Shown piece by piece: positions 17,502-25,409 of a DNA stretch of 64,000 nucleotides. The translations under genes and the position numbers were made by a program. How positions within the stretch are numbered: the first letter of the stretch is position 1; each line of letters opens with the position of its first letter. The notes under the pieces are model-generated. The model did not search any database and was not told the DNA's origin. It saw only the letters and a list, made by a program, of their open reading frames with translations. Origin of the DNA: CBDIDH01 sp965277595 (GTDB lineage: Bacteria; Planctomycetota; Planctomycetia; Isosphaerales; Isosphaeraceae); the NCBI GenBank assembly GCA_965277595.1, contig CBDIDH010000002.1, positions 434,001 through 498,000 of the forward strand, read 5' to 3'.

Positions 17502-19685
17502 TCAGAGCGTGAAGTGGAAGGTCTTGGTCATGAGCCGCCAGAGCCACCAGCCGAGCGTGTGCGTGCCGCCGTCAATCTTGGCGAAACCGCGAAGGCCCGA
17601 CTGAAGGACGAGCTTCGAGTTATCGACCGGAATGATCACCTCATAAACGGCCGTCATTGGCTTCGCGGCGCCGGTCTTGGGGTCTTGCTTGGTGGCAATC
17701 TCGCCGCCGCTGCCGGTGGAAAGCTCGGTCGGAATGTCGTCGCGGTTCCGCTTTGCGACCTCGCTGACCTTGCTCTTGATCGTAACTTCCGAGTCACCAT
17801 AAATCTTCAGCCAGGCCGTGCGGTTGGCCCTCACCAGGTCAATATCCCCCTGGTCGAGGATCATGTGCGCTTCGAGGACGTGGGGATCGGCCACCTCGCA
17901 AAAAGGTTTGCCGGGCTTGACCCACTGACCGACCGTCTCGTGATGAGGAACGCCCATGACATGCCCGTCGCGGTCGGCGACAAGCGTCAGGGCGCCGATG
18001 TCTTTCGAGACGGTGTCGATCGCCGGTTCCAGGTCGCGTGCCATCTGCTCGTGCTGCCTCGCCTGGGCGCGACTCTCCAGGTCGGGGCTCTGGCCGAACC
18101 AGAGGGCCTTGGCGAAATTGACGTCGTGCTGTTCCTGAAGGCTTGTCCGGTCGCGCAGCTTCTGGGGATTGGAAAGGGTGGCGATCACCGTCCCTTCCTT
18201 GACCTCCTCGCCGTCCTTGACGTAGAGGTCAACCAGCTTGCCGGGGACGGTCGCATAGACAACCTGAGGCTTCATCGGTTTGAGGACGAGCGTCCCCTGG
18301 ACCCGCAGCGGCGTCGGGATCAGGAGAATCCCGGCCACGACGACGACGACCGCCACCGCGAAACTCGCCGCTCGGACCTTTTTCACCTTACGCATCCTCC
18401 CGGGAGTGCGAACAAACTTGAACATCTGATAAAAGGGCATTCCAACCAGCGGTACTAGCGATCCCACCGCCATGATGGCGCTAATGGAACCGAGCTTGTA
18501 GGGTTGCAGGAACTTGTAGAGGAAGAAGAGGATACTGAAGGTCACCACCCAACGGTACAGGTAACTTGCTATGGCATATGCCACGAAGAGCGTGCGGCGC
18601 GACCTCGGCATGTAGCTCTGGACCGGGATCTCCAGTCCGAGAATCTTCTCCTGGAACATGTAGGTGAAGAACTGCGTGCTCTTGATCCGGAGGTTAGGAA
18701 TCTCCAGATAGTCCGCCGTCACATAGTAGCCATCGTAGCGGAGAAGAGGATTGGCGTTGAACATGATCGTGTTCACCGAGCAGATGAACATCGTCGCCAT
18801 CATCAAGCTCTTCAAAAGCCCCTCTTCGGTTCCCCACCAGACGAACGTGGCGAGACTGGCGAGGAAGCACTCGACATAGATGCCCGCGGCCGAGATCCAG
18901 ATGCGTTTCCACTTGTTCGGCAAGAGCCAGCTATCGGTCACGTCGCAGTAGAGCGCGGGGGTGAGGACGAGGAAGAGCATCCCCATCTCGTGGACCTCGC
19001 CGCCGAAGTGCTTGGCGGTCAGGCCGTGGCCGAACTCGTGGATAATTTTGACGATCGCCAGACTACACCAGAAGGCAAAAATCGTGTGCCAGTTGAAGAA
19101 GCTCTGAAAGGTCGGCAGCTTGGAGTTGAACTCGGTCCACTGGCTGACCACCAGCGTCAACGCGGCGAGCATCGTGCCGACGCTGAAGGTGATGAAGTAG
19201 GGAGTGTAGATCCAGCGGAAGTAGGGGTACATCCCCGAGAGAAGTTTCTCGGGATCGATGACCGGGATCTTGATGTAGAGGATGTTGGCGAAGAACTGCC
19301 AGACCTTCTTCCACTGGTTCTTGCGACGGCGCTGGATGAGTACCTTGGCCTGGTCGGGACTGTCAATCTGGGCGATCCCGGCCTCGTGAAGCTGCGCGGT
19401 GAACCGGGTCAGGTCCTCGATCGAGATCGTCTGCGGCCGATATTTGCGCTCGAACGCCTTCTTGACGTCGGTGAGCGTGTTCTTGCCGTCAAACTGCTGG
19501 AGTAGAAAGTACTCCTCGATCTTGAATCGAAAATACTTGAGCGCGATCGGGTCCTTGACGACGTAGTGCGTCATCCCCTCATAAAACTGGGGCTGGACGA
19601 TCAGGTCGGGCCGGAGCTTGACCCGGAGGTGCTCGGCCGCCTGCCCGAGGGGCATCGACGGAGCCATGGAAGGAGCGGAACTCAT
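17502..19685 (-). CDS. PqqD-like / M50 zinc peptidase / HlyD-like fusion protein
   Basis: A 727-residue polytopic protein. Residues 1-110 resemble a PqqD-type peptide-binding domain (ALKYFRFKIEEYFLLQQFDG). The central part has several membrane spans with the M50 metalloprotease motif HEFGH (about 215) and the third zinc site in NPLLRYDGYY (about 310). After the last span, residues about 460-725 form a biotinyl-lipoyl/HlyD-like adaptor (VYATVPGKLVDLYVKDGEEV). Similar proteins are annotated as putative peptide zinc metalloproteases and are linked in other bacteria to peptide maturation and export. The expected role here is cleavage or passage of a substrate at the inner membrane together with the two HlyD proteins upstream. 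Start ATG 19683-19685. Confidence 0.88.
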   Translation of the reverse strand: MSSAPSMAPSMPLGQAAEHLRVKLRPDLIVQPQFYEGMTHYVVKDPIALKYFRFKIEEYFLLQQFDGKNTLTDVKKAFERKYRPQTISIEDLTRFTAQLHEAGIAQIDSPDQAKVLIQRRRKNQWKKVWQFFANILYIKIPVIDPEKLLSGMYPYFRWIYTPYFITFSVGTMLAALTLVVSQWTEFNSKLPTFQSFFNWHTIFAFWCSLAIVKIIHEFGHGLTAKHFGGEVHEMGMLFLVLTPALYCDVTDSWLLPNKWKRIWISAAGIYVECFLASLATFVWWGTEEGLLKSLMMATMFICSVNTIMFNANPLLRYDGYYVTADYLEIPNLRIKSTQFFTYMFQEKILGLEIPVQSYMPRSRRTLFVAYAIASYLYRWVVTFSILFFLYKFLQPYKLGSISAIMAVGSLVPLVGMPFYQMFKFVRTPGRMRKVKKVRAASFAVAVVVVVAGILLIPTPLRVQGTLVLKPMKPQVVYATVPGKLVDLYVKDGEEVKEGTVIATLSNPQKLRDRTSLQEQHDVNFAKALWFGQSPDLESRAQARQHEQMARDLEPAIDTVSKDIGALTLVADRDGHVMGVPHHETVGQWVKPGKPFCEVADPHVLEAHMILDQGDIDLVRANRTAWLKIYGDSEVTIKSKVSEVAKRNRDDIPTELSTGSGGEIATKQDPKTGAAKPMTAVYEVIIPVDNSKLVLQSGLRGFAKIDGGTHTLGWWLWRLMTKTFHFTL

Positions 19686-19800
19686 CGTCAGCAGCCCTCG
19701 ACGGTTGGTCTGACTCGCCTGCCGGCGGGGCCGTGGCGTCGAATTGCACCGGTCCCGCGTGTTTTTTTAGATCAGATCAATGCCGTTAGAAATTCTCGAC

Positions 19801-20757
19801 TTATCGACCTACCCCGACGTTCCGGGCACCCACGGCGGGCGCCGCGGCCGTTGGCTCGTCGGAAGCGAGGTAGACCGTCATCGTCCCTTTCAAGCCGGGC
19901 CGAAGCTCGAAGTCCTTGTTCTCGAACTCGGCATAGATCCTCACGGCCGTCTCGCCGACCGGCTGGACCTGCGGGTCCACGAACGTGATCTTGCCCCGGA
20001 ACCGCTTCAACTCGATGGGCAGGGGGTTATGGCGCTCGCCGATCAGGCGAGGCTGAAACTCGACGACCTGGCCTTCCTTGACCCGGTAATAGTAGCTGAG
20101 CGGCACATAACCCCAGATTCTCAGCTTGCCTAGGTTGCCGATCTTCACGACCGGCTCATTGGCGCCGACGCGTTCGCCCGGGCCTTTCATCCGTTCGATG
20201 ATGATGCCGTCAAAGGGGGCGACGATCGTGTGTTCGAGAAGGGCCTGTTTCGCGAGCGCCAGTTCGGCCTCGTCCAGCTTGACGCGTTCCTCGGCCTCAA
20301 CGATGGCCGCCTGGGCGACTTTCAGTTCGGCCTCAGCCTTCGCCTGCTCTTCGTAGGAGACGCTCCCCTTGCTGATTCGGTTGAGTCGGAGATTGATCGC
20401 GACGACGGTGGCCGCAAGATCTTTTTGTGCCTTCCCCTTTTCGCGGGGACCAATGCTGTTGGCGGCGACCTCGGCCTTCTTGACGGTCAGCTCGGCAATC
20501 TCCTTGTGCAGAGCGCCGATCTTGCCGCCTTTGGAGACGGGCATGCCGATCGAGAGTTCCATCCGCTCGATCACGCCTTCGTGAAGCGAGGCGACGTTGG
20601 CGCGATCGATCCAGTCGACGTGAGCGTCCTCGACGACGAGCGTCTCGCCGGCCGACGAGTTGGGGTTTTGCGCGGCGAGCGATCCGCCCAGCATTGGCGC
20701 GGAGAGCACGACGGCGATGCCGGCGGCCAGCGCTGCGGCTTTCTTCGAGGAGATCAT
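19801..20757 (-). CDS. HlyD-family periplasmic adaptor protein
   Basis: A 318-residue protein with a signal peptide (AALAAGIAVVLSAPMLGGSLA). It has the split barrel/lipoyl/hairpin order of membrane fusion proteins: EGVIERMELSIGMPVSKGG, a coiled-coil hairpin (YEEQAKAEAELKVAQAAIVE), then HTIVAPFDGIIIERMKGPGE and a beta-barrel ending in RPGLKGTMTVYL. Such adaptors bridge an inner-membrane transporter to the outer membrane. It is the third gene of a minus-strand unit, 124 nt after the GAF-HlyD gene and 115 nt before the M50 fusion. No outer-membrane TolC-type gene is in the window. Confidence 0.9.
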   Translation of the reverse strand: MISSKKAAALAAGIAVVLSAPMLGGSLAAQNPNSSAGETLVVEDAHVDWIDRANVASLHEGVIERMELSIGMPVSKGGKIGALHKEIAELTVKKAEVAANSIGPREKGKAQKDLAATVVAINLRLNRISKGSVSYEEQAKAEAELKVAQAAIVEAEERVKLDEAELALAKQALLEHTIVAPFDGIIIERMKGPGERVGANEPVVKIGNLGKLRIWGYVPLSYYYRVKEGQVVEFQPRLIGERHNPLPIELKRFRGKITFVDPQVQPVGETAVRIYAEFENKDFELRPGLKGTMTVYLASDEPTAAAPAVGARNVGVGR

Positions 20758-20881
20758 GAGCGAGCCTCCGGATCGTCTGGTCTTTTGGGAAGTTCGGTGG
20801 GTTGTTCAATCAAGGTCAGGACCAGGGGCCGACCCGGACGCCACGGGTCTCGGTCGGCCGCTGGTGTCTGGTCCACTGGCC

Positions 20882-22981
20882 TTAGCGAAGGAAGGGCCAG
20901 CGGAAGAGGACGGTCTCGTAGAAGACATGGACGACGTCGCGGAGCATGACGTACGCCAGGCGAGCCTTGCCGCAATCGACCCGGGCGCGAACCTCGGCGC
21001 CAGGGCGTAGTTCCTGGTTCCGTGAGAGGAAGTCTTTGCGGACGTCGTCGCGGAAGCCGACGGTGAGCTTGACGACGTGCTTGCTCTCGACCGTCTCGGC
21101 CTTGGAGGCGATCCGCTTGACGTAACCGGGGTAGCGGTGCTCGGGATCGGTCGCGGTGACGAAGTAGGTCGAAAGCGTCGTGCCGGCCGGCTTCTTCCCC
21201 TCGGCGATCTCGTGTTCGAGCTTGCTCTGGGCGCGAAGGATCGGCCCCATGTCGTCGTCGGGAACGTCGACTTCCATTTCCCAGTCGCTGCTCAGGTCGG
21301 CGACCGTGACGAGTTCCTGGCCGATCTCGACCGGGCGGCCGAGCAGGTTCTTGCGAATCTCCCAGGTCGTCACGACTCCCGAAACCGGCGACCGGACGGT
21401 CATCGACTCGATCTGCTCGTCGATGATCTCGATCTGTTCCTTGGCGCTCTTGTACTTGATCTTGGCTTCCTGAAGCTGCCCCTGGATCGAGTTGTACTCG
21501 GCGTCGTTGCCCCCTTCGCTGGCCTTGCGGGCCTGGATCGCCAGGTAGCTCGCCTGGGTTTGCGACCCTTGCATCTGGGCGAAGAGTTCCTTGCGCTGCT
21601 TTTGAAGCTCGGGGCTGTCGATCTTGACGAGCATGTCCCCCTTCTTGATCTGCTGGCCGTGCTCGACGGCGACGTCGACGACATTGCCAGCGACCGGGGC
21701 ATAGGTGATCTGTCGGATGTCGGGCAAGAGCGACCCTCGCCCTTCGATCGTCAGCTTCCAGGGAACGAACGTCAGAATGAGGATCAGGCCGATGAGTCCG
21801 CCCAGTACGCCGATGATCTTGGCCAGGGTCCGGCCGCGGAAGAACCGCCAGGGCGAGCCCATCATCTTCAGGAGCGGCAGCAGGAAAATCTTGTCGTGTT
21901 CCTGCGCGTTCCAGAGGGCTGTCGATGCGTGCCGCGAGACGACTTCCGTTCTCGCGTGCGCGTCCGTCGGCGCCATCTCGTCGCCAATCTGCTCGGCCAC
22001 GAGGCAGCCGAAGGCGACCTTTTCCTTCACGGCGGGGCTCGACGTGTTCTCGCCCGGCTGGTCGGTATCCGGCTTGTGCAAGAGCGTGACGATGACGGCC
22101 TTGGCGCCCGACTCATCGACGTAAAGCTCAAGGGCATCGCGGATGTCGGGCGAGAACCCTTCGGTATTCCCCGTGTAAACGAGGTCTTCGCCCGACCGGA
22201 TCACGACCTTGCAAAGGCGGGTCAGTTCGCGGATCAGGTTGGCCCGCTGCTCGACGACCTCCTGACCACTGACGGCCTCGACCATCACCCGGCCGCCGAT
22301 CTTAAGGGCAACGCTGAGCCGGTCGCAACCGACGAGCCGCTTGCCGTCGTTGGCGACCGCGTACGAGGCTTCCTTGAGGTCGAGCGAGGCGTGAATCTGG
22401 TGTGTGAACCCCTCAAGCTGGTTCCATAGCCGCTGTTGCGACATTACCTGTCGCATCTGGCGATTCTTGAGGTAGCTCGCCGCGAGGTCGCAAAGGTCGC
22501 TCACGAACCGGAGCGTGCTCTTTTGCGTCGCCGCTCGACGGCTCGGGTCCATCATGATTTCAATGAGGCCGACCACCTGCTTGTCGACCATCAAGGGGGC
22601 GAGGATCAAGGCGAAGGGGGTCGGGTTGCTGGCGTTGGGCACGCCTTCAATCGTCGCCATCGGCGGAATGATCTGCGGCTGCGTGGCCGAGATCATGCAG
22701 CCGAGAAGGGCATCGTGAGGCGCCTGCTTGGCCCGGCCGTCCATCAGGCCGGTCAGGCGAAACTCCAACTGATGCTGAAGCTTCAGGCTTCCCCGGCCGT
22801 CGAGCATCCAGAAGGCGCCGCCGGAAGCGGCGACCGCCGCGACGGCGCGGTTGAGAAATTCGACATAGAACTCGGCCGGCTGGAGGTCCGATTCGGCGAG
22901 ATCGGCGATCTCGGCGACCAGCTTGCGGATCTGGTTCTTTGTCTGCTCAAGAAGAGCGGGATCGAGTGTTTCTTCCGGCAT
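20882..22981 (-). CDS. GAF-domain / HlyD adaptor fusion protein
   Basis: A 699-residue protein. Residues about 30-370 are cytoplasmic and contain two GAF-like segments (GAFWMLDGRGSLKLQHQLEF with later LAPLMVDKQVVGLIEI; then LVGCDRLSVALKIGGRVMVE). One span at about 385-410 (KIIGVLGGLIGLILILTFVP) leads to a HlyD-type part: RQITYAPVAGNVVDVAVEHG, a coiled coil, and VRSPVSGVVTTWEIRKNLLG. GAF domains bind small ligands, so the fusion suggests an adaptor whose activity responds to a cytoplasmic signal; that is inference. ATG at 22979-22981 is preferred to one 34 codons upstream. It follows the permease gene after a perfect hairpin. Confidence 0.88.
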   Translation of the reverse strand: MPEETLDPALLEQTKNQIRKLVAEIADLAESDLQPAEFYVEFLNRAVAAVAASGGAFWMLDGRGSLKLQHQLEFRLTGLMDGRAKQAPHDALLGCMISATQPQIIPPMATIEGVPNASNPTPFALILAPLMVDKQVVGLIEIMMDPSRRAATQKSTLRFVSDLCDLAASYLKNRQMRQVMSQQRLWNQLEGFTHQIHASLDLKEASYAVANDGKRLVGCDRLSVALKIGGRVMVEAVSGQEVVEQRANLIRELTRLCKVVIRSGEDLVYTGNTEGFSPDIRDALELYVDESGAKAVIVTLLHKPDTDQPGENTSSPAVKEKVAFGCLVAEQIGDEMAPTDAHARTEVVSRHASTALWNAQEHDKIFLLPLLKMMGSPWRFFRGRTLAKIIGVLGGLIGLILILTFVPWKLTIEGRGSLLPDIRQITYAPVAGNVVDVAVEHGQQIKKGDMLVKIDSPELQKQRKELFAQMQGSQTQASYLAIQARKASEGGNDAEYNSIQGQLQEAKIKYKSAKEQIEIIDEQIESMTVRSPVSGVVTTWEIRKNLLGRPVEIGQELVTVADLSSDWEMEVDVPDDDMGPILRAQSKLEHEIAEGKKPAGTTLSTYFVTATDPEHRYPGYVKRIASKAETVESKHVVKLTVGFRDDVRKDFLSRNQELRPGAEVRARVDCGKARLAYVMLRDVVHVFYETVLFRWPFLR

Positions 22982-23157
22982 GGTGGTTCCGGGTGTTGGG
23001 AGCCAGCGTCCGAATCGCCAGGCCAAGCCGACAAAGACGTTGCCCGCCGAACCCCCAGGCCCGGCGCGCATCGCCCGCGACACACCCTAACGGGACTGAG
23101 AACGTCCCGAACTTCCTTGAAAGATTTCCAGAGTGGGCCATTCGAAGGGTCTGCGCA

Positions 23158-23194
23158 TCGCGTCAATCCCTTGAAAGGCAAGGGATTGACGCGA
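23158..23194 (-). other. Perfect 15-bp stem-loop inside the export-like operon
   Basis: TCGCGTCAATCCCTT at 23158-23172 and AAGGGATTGACGCGA at 23180-23194 are exact complements around a 7-nt loop. No T-run follows on either strand. It lies between the permease stop (23223) and the GAF-HlyD start (22981). A related imperfect hairpin is at 35176-35204. Confidence 0.85.
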
Positions 23195-23222
23195 TTTCCC
23201 GGGCTTGCGAAAAGGTTCTCCG

Positions 23223-25151
23223 TCAACCCTGGATCGCGCTGGTACGGCCGAGCGCGATGTCAAAGTCGCTGACCGCCGGAACGAGCATCGCCAGCAGCGC
23301 GAACCCGTAAATCCCGACGCTGACGAGGAAGGCCGCGAAGGCGTCGCCGTTAATCAGGCTGATGATGCAGTAAAACGACCAGAAAGGGGTCAGCAGCGAG
23401 ACCAGCGCAATCGCTCGCGAGGGGTTCCTGGCGCCAAGCGACCCGAAAAGCGCCACGCTCCCCGCGCCGATGAAGATCATGAAGCTGAGAAGCTGTCGGC
23501 CAAACTCAGCGCGGCTCAGAAGGATCAGGTAGGCGCAGACGAGGATACCGGCCATCAGGAAGAAGATCGTGCCGAGGCTGTTGGCGACGGCCGTCCGGCT
23601 GTTCGTGTAGGTGATCGCCGCGTGCAGGCCGAGCATTGCCGAGAAGTGGCAGAGCAAGAGAAAATCGGTGATCGTGAAGACGGCCGACTCGACCGAAAGC
23701 GCTCCGCGAAAGGTCAGCCAGAGCGTCCACAAGATCGGCAGGGCGATCATTTCCTTGGTGTTATAAAAGACGCCGTAAAGCTTGCCGTAAATAAACTCCT
23801 TGGGCGAGAGTTCAGTCACGAGCAAGAGGTCAAGCGCTCCGGTGTCGCGCTCGCTCGTCAGGGCGGTCACCCCCTGGGCATTGACCAGGACCAGGCTGAG
23901 GATGCCGACCGAGACCGGAATCATCGCCAGGATCGACCCGAGCGGCGATTCCATGCCAGCCCCGAGATGTTGAAAGAGCGCGATTCCGACGGCACAGAGC
24001 AAGAGGTACGTCCCCTTGACGATCAAGGGCTTCGTGCCATAGGCGCGGGTCATCAGCTCACGCCAGAGGACCGGGTTGGCCCACGGTTTTCGATACGGCC
24101 GGGCCGCCCTGATCGTTCGCCGATGCGTTCGTCTGGGGACATGAAGGCCGGTCGTCGCGCCCGTGGTGTCGCCCCCTTCGGGGCGTTCGGGCAAAACGTC
24201 GTGATCGAACCGGCCGCCGGTTCTGGGGCCGAGGCCGCCCGGGGTCGCCTCGCCGACGGTCAGGGCGACGGGTTCACGCACCTCGGCTTCCTCGATTTCG
24301 ACGAGGGTTTCGACCAGACCGGCGTCGGCGGCGTCGCGTTCTTCGCGGGGTTCGTTGCGCCCGGGATTCCAGACCCGGAGCCGGTTCGCGCCGAAGGCGA
24401 CGAGCAAGGCCGCGCCCGACAGCCTCACCAGGATATACACCGCGCTCGTCCAGCCGACCCCGGCGACTTCTTCGCCCGTTGGCGGATAAAGCACGGCGAG
24501 AATAGCCCGGTACGGGTTCAGCACCTCGGCGAGCGGAACGCCGAAGGCCGTGAGCGTCGGAAAGGCGACCGAGAAGCCCCAGGCCCCGGCGACCGAGAAG
24601 ACAACCATCAGGATCGTCAGCGAGATCGACTGAAAGGCTCGATCGCGCCAGAGCGCGACGACCATTCCCATCGCGCCCCCGGCGACGCCCGACGAGGCCG
24701 TGACCGCGAAGAGCGTGACCACCTGCCCGAACGAGATGCCGCCGAAAAGAGTGCAGATCGTCAAGAGTCCCGCCCCCGCGGCCAGCCCCGCCATGATGTT
24801 CAAGAGAGCGGCGAGAAGCTTGCCGAGGACGACTTCAACGTCGCTCAGGTCGGTCATCAAGAGCAGGATGAACGTCCGCCGGTCCTTCTCGTGAGCGATC
24901 GACGCGGCCGAGAAGAGTGGGGCGAAGAAGAGGACAAGCGTTAATTGAAGGACGGCGAAGATGCCGTAAAGGATGCTTCCGTAACGCGCGACGAGCCCCA
25001 GCTCATCGATGTCGCGAAAGCCGATCAGGAGTTGCCAGGCGGTCCACATCAGGATGAAGAGGAGGCCGACATACGACGCCCTCACCACGTAAAATCGAGC
25101 CGGTCGGGGCGCCGTAAGCACCTCCCGGGCGATGATCGGGCCTGCGAACAC
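23223..25151 (-). CDS. Double ABC-2 type transporter permease, GTG start
   Basis: A 642-residue membrane protein starting at GTG 25149-25151 with GGAGG 6 nt upstream; an ATG 63 codons earlier gives an unlikely Arg-rich lead. It contains two permease halves. The first runs from PIIAREVLTAPRPARFYVVR through IAHEKDRRTFILLLMTDLSD; the second from NPVLWRELMTRAYGTKPLIV through SERDTGALDLLLVTELSPKE. The ERDTG/KDRRT...LLLxTxLS blocks are the typical conserved element of ABC-2 permeases. A charged linker (about 275-350) joins the halves. No ATPase gene is adjacent, so its nucleotide-binding partner must be encoded elsewhere. It leads the four-gene unit ending at 17502. Confidence 0.88.
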   Translation of the reverse strand: MFAGPIIAREVLTAPRPARFYVVRASYVGLLFILMWTAWQLLIGFRDIDELGLVARYGSILYGIFAVLQLTLVLFFAPLFSAASIAHEKDRRTFILLLMTDLSDVEVVLGKLLAALLNIMAGLAAGAGLLTICTLFGGISFGQVVTLFAVTASSGVAGGAMGMVVALWRDRAFQSISLTILMVVFSVAGAWGFSVAFPTLTAFGVPLAEVLNPYRAILAVLYPPTGEEVAGVGWTSAVYILVRLSGAALLVAFGANRLRVWNPGRNEPREERDAADAGLVETLVEIEEAEVREPVALTVGEATPGGLGPRTGGRFDHDVLPERPEGGDTTGATTGLHVPRRTHRRTIRAARPYRKPWANPVLWRELMTRAYGTKPLIVKGTYLLLCAVGIALFQHLGAGMESPLGSILAMIPVSVGILSLVLVNAQGVTALTSERDTGALDLLLVTELSPKEFIYGKLYGVFYNTKEMIALPILWTLWLTFRGALSVESAVFTITDFLLLCHFSAMLGLHAAITYTNSRTAVANSLGTIFFLMAGILVCAYLILLSRAEFGRQLLSFMIFIGAGSVALFGSLGARNPSRAIALVSLLTPFWSFYCIISLINGDAFAAFLVSVGIYGFALLAMLVPAVSDFDIALGRTSAIQG

Positions 25152-25409
25152 GAGAAACCTCCGGGATGATCGGGGCGCGCGAGCGAAGGCAATAAATAGG
25201 GATCGGCCCCGCAACTGGGGATGATGACGAGAATGACGATCGACCCCACGCGTTTCCGTCCAGTTTATCAAATCAGGCGCCCGAGTCCCAAGCCCCGCGA
25301 GCCGATTCCAAGACAGAAGGCCAGTCGACTCAAGTTGCAACCGGGCGGTTCTTCGGGGATGATAACCCTGTAAAATTCATTCACCTTCATCGCGTCGGAT
25401 GCTCTCCCA

